Source of the DNA: Anaeramoeba flamelloides
Taxonomy: Eukaryota > Metamonada > Anaeramoebidae
Reading direction: 5' to 3'
Length of the DNA: 64,000 nt
NCBI GenBank assembly: GCA_027625915.1
Contig: JANTQA010000033.1
Span: 7,130,001 to 7,194,000, forward strand
A program made the position numbers and the translations under genes. Below the pieces are notes generated by a model that did no database searches, was not told the origin of the DNA, and saw only the letters and a list, made by a program, of their open reading frames with translations. Numbering within the stretch: the stretch's first letter is position 1; each line of letters starts with the position of its first letter. Positions 45,701 through 57,787 of the stretch are shown here, piece after piece.

Positions 45701-48700
45701 AAAAGTGATCCAAAAATATTTTCACAAATCAATTCTTTTTTTTTAAAAATAGAACTTTCATGAATAAATAGGAAAGAAGTAAAATAATAAACATCAAAGA
45801 ATAGTTGACATCCTATTATGAAATAAAACAAAAAAATCATTATATTTTTAAAAATTGAAAACCCCAAATTCTTTTGGATATTGAGAAAAAAACACTGTTC
45901 ATTTTGATCTACAATTGAAGATCCAAAGAAAATTCCAATAGAAATTAATATGATTTTTCAACATCCATTTTCTCACTTTGTGAATAACATTCAAAGAACA
46001 TTTTTAGTTAGCAACTATCGATCTTGCAATTTAATAAAAAAATTGCAAATGAATTCCTTATTCAGAAAAAATTGTAAAGCCAAAATGAATGTGAAAAAAT
46101 GATTTCAATTTTGAAATTTCCTAAAATAAAATTTTTCTTCTAATATCAATTCAAACACTTGAAGAAAGATGTACCCCATTACAACTTGGCTCCTTGGACT
46201 CGAAAATAGTTTAGTACTCGTTAGTTAGGTTTGATAGAATTTAAAATAATTTGCTGTTAAGTTTTCGTAGGACGAATAAAAAAATACTTTAAATTATCTG
46301 AATTATCCTAAAAATCAATTTTATAAAAAGATATAGACATATATAAGTACAATTGACTAGAAATAACCCAAAACTCTGTTTCTAAATTTTTAAATAATAT
46401 TTACAAAGGAATTATTCCAAATATGAATTAATTTTCGACTTTTTTTTTATTTTAAAGTAGTTAATTCTAAAAATTAACCCTCTCTAAAAAACAAACTTTT
46501 AGAAACAAATAAATCATAAATTTGGAATATTTGTAAATCCAACAAATATATTAACAAAAAAACTAAAAAATTTTCATTTACAATAAAAAAAAAAAAAAAA
46601 AAACAATTTTTTGTATCCTAATCTAAAAATTAATAGTCACATTCAACAGAAACACGTTTAAAATGTGCACTTTTTTATGATTTATTTTTTTTTACCCCAG
46701 GCAGAGACAATCTTCAAGTAATTGAACCAACTATTGAATTAATGATCATTTCAATTGTAAAATATCGAAATATTACAGAGAATTTAATGAAATTTGTAAA
46801 TAATTGCGAACAATGGGATCCTCGACCAAAAAAGCAAACAGTTATCAATATTTCAAGGGCATTTAATTATCTAATCAAATCAAAAATTATATCTTTCGAA
46901 AAATTATCTTCACTATATAAAGAAGAAACTCTGGATCAAAACATTAGAGAAACCTTTCTTGAAAAATTTAGAAATTTTTTTGGAGTGCAAGGCTCGAATG
47001 AACGTAAAAGAAAAAAACCCGAAACGAAAAATCTTAATTTAATTAAAAGTGGTAATTCAATTAATAATAATAATACTATTGAAAAAAATCTTAATAATAA
47101 AACAAATCAAAATAATAACAATGATAATAATAATAATACGGTTAATAATATCTTTTTTAAAAACAATAAAAGTAGCAATAATAATAACAATGTTAATAAA
47201 CAAAATAATAACCTTAATAATTATGTAGAAACCTTTGATAAAAAAAGAACAAAGTTCAATCAAAAAAAATTATCAAGTGCTAATGACGAACAGAATTCTT
47301 TAGAGAATAAGTTCAAAAATAGTGTAAAAAAAGTACAAGTTGAACTTTCAAACGAAACAACAAAAATTTTTGGCAGTTTAATACTTGAAATAAGAACACG
47401 ACTAAAAAATCAACAATCAAATGTCATTGATTCAATTGATAAATTATTAAAACTGTTGATTTTAAATTATAATAAAATTAAAAACAAAAAGATTAATGAA
47501 GAAATTATAAAGTTTATTGTCATTGAAGTGTCTAACAATGGTAATGGCAATAAAAAGGAGGAAGAAAATTCCTTTCAAATCATTTTTGAACATATTTTAA
47601 AAATCTTATTCCGTGATCAAATTTTATTAAAATCTAGAAATATTGTACAATCCATTTTAAAACAAATGTTTTCTTATGAAATTAGAGTATCAATAATCGC
47701 CTTTGTATATTATATGAAAAATCGTGGAAGATTAACTGAATATTTTCAATTATTTAATTCAAATGACAAGATTTTAGTTACCCATTTCCAAGTAATTTAT
47801 TTTTCTGTTTTTTTTTTCTTTTCTTTCTTTTTTTCTTTTCTTTTTAGTAATTTTTTTTTTTCTTTTCTTTTTTAATTTCTTTCTTTTATAAATTTTTTTT
47901 TTCTTTCCTTTTTAGTAAATTTTTTTTTTCTTTTCTTTTTTAATTTGTTTCTTTTATTAATTTTTTTTTTAAAACTTTCTTTCATATTTTATTTATTTCC
48001 TTTTTTTCTAATTTCTTTCTTTCATATTTTATTTATTTCCTTTCCTTCTTTCCGGTTTTTCTTCTTATTAAACATTATATTTATTTAAATATTTTATATT
48101 TCTTTCTTAATCAAAATAATAGAAAGCCTCACAAAAATATCCAAAGTTTGTCTCTGAATCATTAATACAATGCCTCGAAATGAACACTCCAAAAATTAAT
48201 ATTCTTTTTGTTGGCAATTTAGAGGTTATATCATTTATTATTTCAAATTTTGGTCCTTTTGAAATAGATCAGTTAGTAAAAAAGCTGCAATTGAAAAGAA
48301 TTAGATTATTACATTCAGGTTCCAAATTTTCAAATTTAAAAAAATTAATTCAGAAATCTCTTGACAATTTTGATTTTTTTGAACAATCAAATTTTTTTAA
48401 ATTGTTGGTTGCAGAATTCTCTTATAGGAAAATGGATATTAAAAATGTTGTTCATTTAATACTTATTATATTACAATCGGTGATTAAACCAAATCAATTC
48501 CACAAATATAATCAATTATCAAATTGTTTAACAAATTTACTTAAAGAAATCGAGCCTGATCCTGCCTTAATTTTACTTTTATTGACATTTTCACCTGCTT
48601 CTTCTAATTCTAATATGGAAATGTATAATGAAACAGATTTTGTAAATATTAGCTTGCTTCATTGGTTTAAAATAAATCAAAAAAAAATTGATTCAATTAT

Positions 48701-48812
48701 TTTAAATTTACAAAATAATCAAGAAATTAAAAAAAATAAGAATTATTTAAATTTACAAAACAGATTAAACTCTTTTATTCAGATTAAATCTTCATTCGTG
48801 AAAAATTTTTAA
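42761..48812 (+). CDS. INTS3: Integrator complex subunit 3 (INTS3)
   Basis: INTS3 is a helical-repeat subunit of Integrator (snRNA 3'-end processing and promoter-proximal termination) and, in animals, of the SOSS DNA-repair complex. Model joins 42761-42994, 44257-44370, 44664-44818, 45002-45588, 46650-47791 and 48123-48812, giving 973 residues (human about 1043). Diagnostic stretches are YEQTVYCALLFILISMPESF near 56, LMRQIRGSDTSEENIKLNTD near 140, SCYTFLRLITDHH near 184, IGRDLIRLLQN near 223, MTTRWALIGWLLT near 350, and CALFYDLFFFTPGRDN near 369. The C-terminal helices contain LDNFDFFEQ and EIEPDPALILLLLTFSP. Phases agree at every junction; donors are GTATTA, GTAAGT, GTAAGA, GTATTA and GTAATT. 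An Asn-rich insert (about 490-560) replaces the acidic linker of animals. Introns are 1262, 293, 183, 1061 and 331 bases. Confidence 0.93.
43810..44060. repeat. Inverted repeat plus tandem AACTTT/AAGTTTT units in INTS3 intron 1
   Basis: A 29-base perfect inverted repeat (43810-43838 and 43941-43969) encloses about 100 bases. It is followed by three or four degenerate copies of a unit of about 36 bases with GAAAACTTT...AATTCTGAAAAAG. A related single unit occurs near 35803-35835. Confidence 0.8.
44915..45000. repeat. (AAAC/AAAT)n tetranucleotide tract in INTS3 intron 3
   Basis: CAAACAAATAAATAAA-type tetranucleotides fill the 3' half of a 183-base intron right up to the AG acceptor at 45001. 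The intron therefore has no pyrimidine tract. Confidence 0.85.
47800..48055. repeat. Pyrimidine-rich degenerate tandem repeat in INTS3 intron 5
   Basis: Three or four copies of a T/C-only unit of about 60 bases containing TTTCTTTTCTTTTT and TTTTTAGTAA or a variant. It begins just after the exon 5 donor. Internal TTTTTAG words resemble acceptors, but using them would open frames with stops. Confidence 0.75.
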
Positions 48813-50511
48813 TTTATTTCAAAATAATAAAGCTTTATCATTTTAATTTTTTTTATCATTTTAATTTTTTTTCCAAAAATAGGGAGCGTACTGATTTTAA
48901 TTAACATTAGTCAAAATAATTATTTGATTAAATGCTTTTAAAAGAGTTATTGTCAGATCTGAAATTTCAAAAATAAATTAAATAATAATACATTTAACTT
49001 TAATTGAGAAAAAAGAGAAATTTGGAAAATATCTAAACTAGATTTCAAAAATTTTGACTCTGGTTATAATGTTAATGGGAGTTGTTTTGAGCGTTTATTC
49101 CAGTATTCTTTACAAAAAAATATTTTCAAATTTTGGGATGAGAATCATTTTTTCTAATTTTGCAAATTTTGTTTTGCTTTTTCAAATTTTTGTTTTTGTT
49201 TTTCTTTTTTTTTTTTTTTTAAAATCAAATTTTTCTTTTTTTTTTTTTGATTTCTTATTTTCAAAAAATTTTTCTTTTTCTTTTTTTATCTTTTTTTTTT
49301 TTGAAAAAGATCCAGTGGAAAAAAAAAAAAACTTTGTAAAGACAAATAATCGCCAAGAAAAAATGAGACTCTGTAAAGTCTTTTAAAATGAATTTAATTA
49401 TTAGTAAAAAATCTTGCTGTTATCTTTTTTTTAGTGAAAGTTCAGTCATAAAAAATGGGTAATGCTCATTTCAAAAATTGTCATTAAGGTTTTTTTAGTT
49501 TTTGTTTTTTTTTTTTTTTTTAATTTTTACTTTATCAGGTTTTTATATATTTAGAATGATTTAAAAGTTAATTAAAAATCAGATATAATTAATTGTTCTC
49601 ATGAATACTAAAGGATTTTTTTTTTTTTTTTTTCAATTGATTATTTCAAGTGAGTAACTTTTTTTGAAAGGATGTTTATATAATATAGGCTATTTTTTAC
49701 AAAAATAATTATTTCCTGGAAATTATCATTTTTTTTTTTTTTCGATTTAGAACAATATTATCAATTCATGACTGTATTAACAAATAATAACAGTAATTAT
49801 ATACAATCCTCATTTTTGATTTTTTCCCTTTGTTCTCTGGCTGAATTTTATTTTCTTGAGAAGAAGAGATATAAAAGAGAAAAGATCAAGTTGTTACCTT
49901 TTAACATTCGTAACACCGAAACATGAAAGTATGAGTAACTTGAAAATAAAAAAAGGGCAAAGGTAAAAAATGGTCAAAGGTTTTAAACAAAAACAAGTTC
50001 AAAAAGATATATATATGTATCACAGGTATGACGATTTTTTTGATTTCATGAAACGCGTTTGCGCACGCGTGAGCGACGCATAAAATTCGTTTCTCCGATA
50101 TATATATATATATATATATATACATCTTGAAAATTTACAAAAACAGAAAAACAAAAAAATGTCTTATTACATGTTATGACCTCGTAGACTCAAGATTGTT
50201 TTTATTTCTCTTAATATAAATCAAAAATAATTCTTTATTGAAACCAATAAAATCAATAAAAGTAATAATAAAATAAGAAAAATAACAGAAAGAATAATTT
50301 ATTATATTTATTTATTTTAGTTTGTTGGTAAAAAAAAAAATACCAAAAAAATTGAATTATAATTTATTTTGATATAATTAATACCTTTTTTAAAAAAATT
50401 ATGATCTATCACAAAAAAAAAATAAAATTATAAAAAAATCCAATAACCAAACTAATACTAATAATTAAAATCATATATATATATATATATAGATAATGTG
50501 ATTTTGAATTT
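48813..50511. other. Intergenic after INTS3
   Basis: T-rich tracts, a repeat block near 49800-49950 that on the minus strand resembles 2990-3050 (shared CATACTTTCATGTTTC), and a CpG-rich patch at 50050-50093. No gene seen. Confidence 0.55.
50050..50093. other. CpG-rich island-like patch
   Basis: GAAACGCGTTTGCGCACGCG and the following GAGCGACGCA contain about nine CpG dinucleotides in 45 bases of otherwise 80% A+T DNA. ACGCGT occurs twice, and GAAACG/CGTTTC brackets the patch as an inverted pair. It is followed by (TA)n. Function unknown. Confidence 0.6.
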
Positions 50512-50567
50512 AAATATGAATTGAGTATTTGGCTTTAATTTCTACTGTTTCATCAATTTCTAATGTC
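50512..50567 (-). CDS. Possible terminal exon of an unidentified gene
   Basis: After a TTTAG acceptor the minus strand reads TLEIDETVEIKAKYSIHI and TAA, with normal-looking amino-acid composition. A neighbouring stretch at about 50700-50650 reads DDKNPNYTLTLGI after another AG, but its only donor is out of phase with this exon. I cannot assemble a gene or name a family. Confidence 0.25.
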
Positions 50568-52629
50568 TAAAGTAAAGAAAAAAAATAATAGAATATGTGA
50601 ATTTAATAAAGAAGTATTATTATAATTCTCAAAAATTAATTTTAAAAAAGTGAAAGGACTTATTCCTAATGTTAATGTATAATTTGGATTTTTATCATCT
50701 ATTTAAACAAATTGATATAAATTGTAAAACGTAATAAGTAGTTATTGTAGAAAAACAAAAAACAACTAAAGTATAATCTCAAAACAATTCTGTAAAAAAA
50801 AATGAATAATAAAAAAGGAAAATTTTTTTAACCTAAAATAATAAAGGAATAGTAATGAAACAATTGTTCAGAAATGAGAAATGCGAACATGATTATGTAA
50901 AAAGATTAGGTGTAAAACTGGTTTAATTGTATCAAAAAAAAAAAAAAAACAATTAACTAATATGATTTTGTTCCTCGTAAGTTGAAATAAACACATATGA
51001 TGAAAAAAAACTCCTGATCACATTTTCCAAATTAATAATTATGAAAAAAAAATTTTTTTAGTGAATAATTTTTAATATTTTTTTTGTGATCAATAAAATA
51101 AAATATTGGGAAGGACAATTGTTTAAAAACTCCAATAAATTCTACAAATAATAAATTGGGAAACATTGTAACAAAGCACAAAAAAACATCAAAAATAAAA
51201 TTTTTATCATCAGAATTTTTCAATGGGAGAAAATTATTAATAACCTTCCATTCTTAACTATTGTTACAAATAACTAATAAGAATTCTTAATTTGTATTAT
51301 TTCTTTAAGATTTTTACCTCAAGTTTGAACTGTGAAATTTGACTTTGTTAATGAAAAAAAAAAAAAATTAAATTTCAATCAGTAATATCGGATTATATCA
51401 AGGGGAGTGTAATCGTAATTCAAAAAAATTGTGTGATCTGATCTAATTTGGACTTGGTAAAAAATTTAAATTTTGACAAATTTTTCTTCTCAAATCCAAA
51501 TTTTTTTGAATAAAAAATATATTTCATTTACACTAAGTTTAAAGTGTTTACAATTTTTGAAGAGTTTTAAACGACTAACCCACTTTAATTTTATTTTTTT
51601 GAAGTTTTTAAAATAGTAAATCAAACGACTTTTCATCGGTTTTCAACACAAAACCTTGGACATAAATTGGAAATCACGAATTATCCTTGTTCTCCTAGGT
51701 TTTCAAATAAATTACACCCAACCTATATATATATATATATATATATATCGTTTTTTGAGTTTTTTCGTTTGTATTTTTTCACATCCCAGAAACGAAAAGT
51801 GTGATTTCAAAAGAATTGAGGACTTTTTCAAAAAATAAAAATCGAAAACAACGAATGAAACGAAAAAACATTTAGAAAAATCGAAAAAACGCAATTTTAT
51901 AAATCTTTCATGGTTTTAAAACGAAAAATCGTACAACCTGTTATATATATATATATATATATATATAAATTAAACAAATAACCCCCAAATAACTAAATAT
52001 GATCGATTATCAAACGAAATTTACATTAACCAAAAGTATTGTGGAAGTAATTTCAGTGTTCTTAATTATCATTAACATTGTATTGTTTTTTTTTTTTTTT
52101 TTTTTTTTTTCAATTGATTCTTATAAACCCTTTTTATCTTTCTTTTTGAGTTTTTCTTTTTTCCATTTCCCTTTTTCCTTTTCGATTTTTTGCTTTTGCT
52201 TTTTTAACCATCAAAAAAAAAGTGGCTGTGTCTTTCCTTGAACAAACGTGAAATCTAGGATTTTAAGCTTAAATTACCTTTGAGGAAATTTAAGTCAAAG
52301 TACTTTTAGAGTGAAATTTACACTTAATCAATAATAATAACAACATCAAAATAATTTTTTTTTATATTAAATCATAAATTAAATAAACTCGATTTCAAAA
52401 TCAACGGGAAGTTAAAAATCAAATTTTAAAGAAAAATATTTTTAATAATTGAAGTTATCTATGATAATATAAAAATTTCTATTTTAATATTCAGTTCTAT
52501 ACTCAAGAGATATTTATTTTTCATCTTCAAATAAATTAAAAAAAAGTAAAAAAACAATTAAAAAAAATTGGGAAAGATATTTTGAAATAAACATTACATA
52601 AAAAATAGAAAATTTAAAAAATTAATAAA
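50568..52629. other. Intergenic, AT-rich, no gene seen
   Basis: Poly-A/T, two (TA)n tracts (51725-51749, 51941-51966) about 200 bases apart, and a T-rich stretch near 52085-52200. No convincing coding or RNA feature. Confidence 0.5.
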
Positions 52630-52785
52630 ACCCATTTATCGATTCTCCTTCTATTTGAATAACTAAATCTAATATCTTATTCATATTTGAAACCAATTTT
52701 TTCATTAATTCATCTGTTACTTCTTTCCAAATTTTCATTTTCATTTTCATTTTCATTTTCATTTTCCATTTTATCAAAATACTGT
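52630..52785 (-). CDS. Possible terminal exon with (KM)n tract, unidentified gene
   Basis: On the minus strand, after CCACAG, one frame reads ILIKWKMKMKM... and then WKEVTDELMKKLVSNMNKIL and ...GESINGFY, ending in TAA. The amphipathic-helix character is protein-like. The GAAAAT hexamer run could instead be read as (NE)n, but that frame soon stops. No upstream exon is certain. Confidence 0.35.
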
Positions 52786-53329
52786 GGAAAAAATAAAAAA
52801 GAGAAAAAATGATTTATCTGTAAATTTTTCGTTGTGAGGGGAAAAACTTCAAACAATACAAATACAATTCAAAATTCAAATGTAACATGGGCCATTTATT
52901 ATTAAATTGAGTTTATTTATATAAATAAGCGATTAAGGGTTTTAATTTCAATGATAAAACAAAATTTTATAGAACTAAGTAAGTGAAAGTTATTATTTGA
53001 AAATTAAAAAAAAATATATTTATAAAATTAAATGCAAATTAAAATTGTATTGTTTACTTTAGATATTTTTATTTCTTTTATTGTGAATATTATTAATGTT
53101 CTTGTTGAGAATTTTGAAATAAAAATTAAAAATTAAATTTAAAAAAAAAAAAAAAACAATTTATAAAGGAAATAATTTGATCTTTTTTCTTAATTTTCAA
53201 TGAATAGTTTGATATAAAATTGGTTAAAAATAATATAATAAAAAAAAAAAAGAATAATTATATTAACTATCACTATTAATTAAATTTAAGAAAAGATAAA
53301 TGCCCTATAAGTTTGTTGTTTAATTAAAT

Positions 53330-53523
53330 TCTAATTGATCTTTTTATAAACAAAATCAAAATGATATGGATCTTCAGGTATTTCATTCATATTTTTACGA
53401 AAGTTAGTTATTTCTGAAATTTGTGACAAAATGTCATTGAATTGTTCTATTTGTTGGATTGTTGATTCTTCAGTAAATGGTTTATTCAATTTTCCTCTGA
53501 GGAAATCATGCCAAACAACTTGT
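53330..53523 (-). CDS. Possible terminal exon of an unidentified helical protein
   Basis: After CTCAAAG the minus strand reads about 64 residues beginning KQVVWHDFLRGKLNKPFTEE, then a helix with IEQFNDILSQISEI, then EIPEDPYHFDFVYKKIN and TAG. Composition and periodicity are clearly protein-like, with sensible use of Trp, His, Pro and Gly. I found no family match and no upstream exon. It could belong with 52630-52785 if its own stop were spliced out, but no GTA donor supports that. Confidence 0.4.
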
Positions 53524-56500
53524 TTCTTTGAGATTTAAAAAATTCAAGAAAAATAATTGAGAAATAAAAATAAAATCATTAATGAATTTTGAAATATATA
53601 AATCGTCAATAAATTATCTAATTAATAAATTTTGAAGGTAAAATTAAAATTAAAAATTATTTTTTTAACAAAATATAAAATTTGTTTCAGAGATCATTTG
53701 AAATAAGTGAAAAAAAAAAATTTTTAAAAATAGGTTAAAATATGAAATAAACTCCAATTCAAAATTTTTAACACTCCCAAATTCAATATTTAAAAAAAAA
53801 ATCTTATTTAATCAATTCTCGGAGAAATACCAAATTAGAACTATTTCTCTAATTGGAATGTTAACAATTGTTTATAAATTACACTACGCGCAAAACAAAA
53901 AATAAATAATTATCAATACTAATAAATTATCGGTGTGTTAAACATTTTGGAGAGAGTAATAACAAAAAAATGCATTGGTTTATTGTTAAGGGTTAGATGA
54001 AATCTCATCTAATCTGTTAAAGAGAGAATTTTGAAGTGACTAAATTTGAGACTTCTAATTCAAAGAGTATCTAATAGATACAGTCATCAGAAGTATTTGA
54101 ATCTTAATTTTGTTTTCTAAAACAGGAAAGATAAAAAAATGCATTGGTGAATTTGTTTAAAGTCATATAGGAATATTGATCAATCAAAAGGGAAGATACT
54201 ATTAACTAATTTTTATTTGAGTTTTCCAATTTGAAGAACTGAACTTTAACCTAATATCAACTGTTCGAAAAAAATATTTCGAACAAAACAAGTGAGGTAA
54301 TTCAAGAAATTAAATGAAAACAAAAAACTAAAAGATGAAAAAATGATTTATATATTTTTCAAAAAATAAAATTATTTCCAATTTGAATGAAAGTGTATTA
54401 TTGTGATTGCTTTGAACCGTTTTAACTTTGCGTAAATTTTTGAATTTTAGTTTAAAACATATGTATTGAACTTTTTTAAAACATAAAGTTATAAAATTTT
54501 AGAAATTGGTTTAAAAAACAGATTAAAAGATGAAATAGAACATATATATTGAACAATTTTTTAAAACAGAAAGTTTTAAAAAGCTTTTCAAGTAAATTCC
54601 ATTTGAAAAATTAGGCAACACAATTTTTTTTGTTAGGCATATTTCTTTCTTAAACTACGAATGAAGGAACAAAGACAAAAAAATCCCTAAAAACAATTTT
54701 TTTTTTTTTTTTTATTATTGTTAATTTTTTTTTGCCTCTGTAAAAGTTTTAATATTGTCTATTATTTGGAATAAGATTATAATTACGTATTATTTCTTAG
54801 ACTTTTTCTAAAGTGTACCATCTTCCTTTGTTTCTCTAAAGACTTTATAATTAAAATAAAAGGACATAATAAAGAAGAACCTAATGAACCATATTTCAAT
54901 AATTCTTCCATATATCTTTATTTGTCTTAATAGGATGAAATCGAAAATTAATAAATTCATTTGAATTTGAAGCACAGTATATATTGTGCCAAACGTTTCA
55001 GAAATATTTTATTGTTTTGATCAAAATAATGTTCATAAATTTTTATTAACCATTCCATAAAAAAATTCTCAAATGGAAAACAATTCTCAAATTGGTATTA
55101 ATTGTAAAATTGTAAAAGTCCTCATTTTCAAAGATTTTTTTTACGTCTTTTTCCTTTGTACATTTTAAAAACAAAAACCAAATCTAAAAACTGGATTTAG
55201 TATTCGAATTAAAAAAGAATCCAAAACAACAAATTAAACCAAAATTTAATCCTGTTCAATTTTCCAAATTTTGAATTTTATTTGTGAAAATTTGTAAAAA
55301 TAGACTTTTTTGGGATTTTTTGTTGTTATGGTTTTACTATTCATGTGAAATTGGATTTTAAGTTTTTTGCAATAGGCGTTAAAACCGAGTTTGAGTAAGT
55401 TCAATTACAGGTATCTTTAATTATCTGAGAAAAATAAGAATACTAATATTTGAAAATTTTTCCTTTTTTACTTCAATTTTATAATTAAAATAGATTTGAT
55501 AATTTTTTTCCATTTTAAAATTTTTTACTGGAATGAGAATTCTTTTTATGATTTTTTTGTTTTTGGTTAAAGATTTTGAAAGTCATTTTAAAAAGCTATT
55601 ACCAAAAATTTTTTTCAAAATTGGTCTGTTGAAGTTTGTTGATTGTTGTAACGATCATTTTTAAAACTTTTTAGACACAATTTTTTAAATTTACTTTAAC
55701 ATAAAAATTCTTTTCTTTTCTTTTTTTTTTCCATTTTTGTAAAAATTTGTTACCTTTTGAAAAAACATTTTAATTTTAATAAACGAAGGGGTACAGGTGT
55801 TAGCATCTGCCACAGAGAAGCCTAAAATTAAAATATGTTGTGATTGAGGGTAAATCATTTTAGTGATCTATAGTTCAAATATCTCTAAAAAATTTGATTT
55901 ATAAAAAAGTAAAAGTTGATCATTGTCAATTAAAAAATGATCCTGTGTTTGTTAAAAACCCAACAATTAGAGAAAAAAATCTATTTCGTGATAAATTTAA
56001 AGGTTGTAATAATCAATCTAAAGACTTCAAAGTTGAAAAATGTCTTTCTTAAATTTGTCTCGAAATGTAGATTAGTTGATAAAAAATTCTATTTTTTTTT
56101 AAAAAAATAAATAATTAACGAATAAATTTTTTTGACAAATTATTTTTATCAAATTATTTTTATATATTTAAAATAATAATAGTTTTTATCAAAAGCAAAC
56201 TAAAGTGATCAATCTTTGGTTTTTTATGTTGATGATTATTGATAAATCTTGAAATAAAATATAAGAAATTTTTTTTTACTTTTGGTAGTTCTAAATATAA
56301 ATAATTATATACTGGAATAATATTATTTTGGTTTCTTTCTTTAGATTTGGAAAAAGTAAATAAAAAAAAAAATTTACAAAAATGGCAATTTTTAATGGTT
56401 CCTTAGTAAAAAATGCAATAATTTATTGGACAATAATAATTTAATTGTTTTTTTTAGAGTCATTTGAGCCATAGCACACTAATATCATGTACACCCAATT

Positions 56501-57787
56501 ACAACATACTTTGATTATTGGGGAATCTAGGGTGATGCTAATCACTTAAATGTTATTGATCTTTTGGAACCAAATATTATTGTTTTCAATTACTCCTCAG
56601 TAGAAAAATCGTTTTTGATTTTTTAAAAGAAAAACTAGAAATAAATGTCTTTGTAGCATTAAGGTTAGGAGTCTGGTTTTAAATTGATTGAAAGATGGCG
56701 AAAGCAGAAAAATTTAAAAAAAAATTGATTTCTCTGTAATATTCTTTGAATCTTTACTTCAAAAAATCTCGCTTTTACAAAGCTTTTCACCCTTTTTAAA
56801 TGTTGGAAAATGTTTGAAAACTTTGTAAAAGTAATTTGATTTTTTATATTCTTTTTTTTTAATCTCTCTTTCTTTGTTAGACTTGTAATAGTCACCATTT
56901 CAGTTTATATAACAATTTTGGTGCGTGCCTTAATCTACTGGTATTTGAATTACAAAAGGGAAATTTTTTCACTTGGTTTACAATTTATTTTTGTAAGAAA
57001 GCCTCCAATTTACAACCTACTTCCTAGGGGAACTCTGTTTGTAAAGGAAAATGATAAATACTGTTAAATTCCAAAAAATATTTTCAAGTTTTTACTCCAA
57101 TTTCCATCTTGATAGATTTTTTATTCAAATTAGAATAAAAAATCGCTAAAGCATTTTTTTTGGTTTAACTGTTTGAAATTCTGATAAAATGAGTTACCCT
57201 TTGAAAGGCTCTTTGTAAAGAACAGTTATGAAAGCAAAGTTGATGAATTTCAAAAAAAGAAATTGAATTAAAAAGTATTTTACTTTTAATTGAATTTATC
57301 AGTAAGGAAAATGAATTGAAAATATTTTCCCATTTAAAATTCAAATACCAGTAAGAAAAATAGCTTGGTTGATCTATTACTTTTAAAGAATAAAAATATT
57401 TTCACAGCTAGAAAAGAAAATACTTTTTGTGTGTTCATTACAACAAGAAATTATTCATTTGAGTCATAAAAGGGTACGATTGTAAACGAGATCTTGAATA
57501 AAAAATTTTGTTTGTTCTTTTTGGTTTGAAGAAAAATACAAAGCAAAATTTATAAAAAAATGAACTTGAAAAGGTATTATCTTGTTGTGTATGTTGACAC
57601 ATGGCATATTTGAAGAATAGTAATAACAATTAAATAGTAAAATTAATTGATGGTCACTTCAAGGTTAAGTCAGATTATTTAAATTTATAAAAAGTCTTGG
57701 GTTTGTAAATTGAAAAAATTTCAAAAAGGTGAAAAATCCCTTGAAACAAGAGTACTGAAGGAAAAGAAAAGAAAAAAACAATTTTAC
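53524..57787. other. Intergenic, degenerate repeats, no confident gene
   Basis: Includes a direct repeat AAAAAATGCATTGGT (about 53967 and 54136) and two copies of a unit of about 85 bases with ATGTATTGAAC/ATATATTGAAC...AAAACA(T/G)AAAGTT (about 54455-54600). Nothing supports a gene; the 3' exons of the PH-like gene at 57788 may lie at the right end. Confidence 0.5.

Noticed and set aside
54850-54995. Minus-strand segment reading VWHNIYCASNSNEFINF as an exon
   Set aside because: A stop lies just upstream with no AG between, so no exon can start there; no family resemblance.
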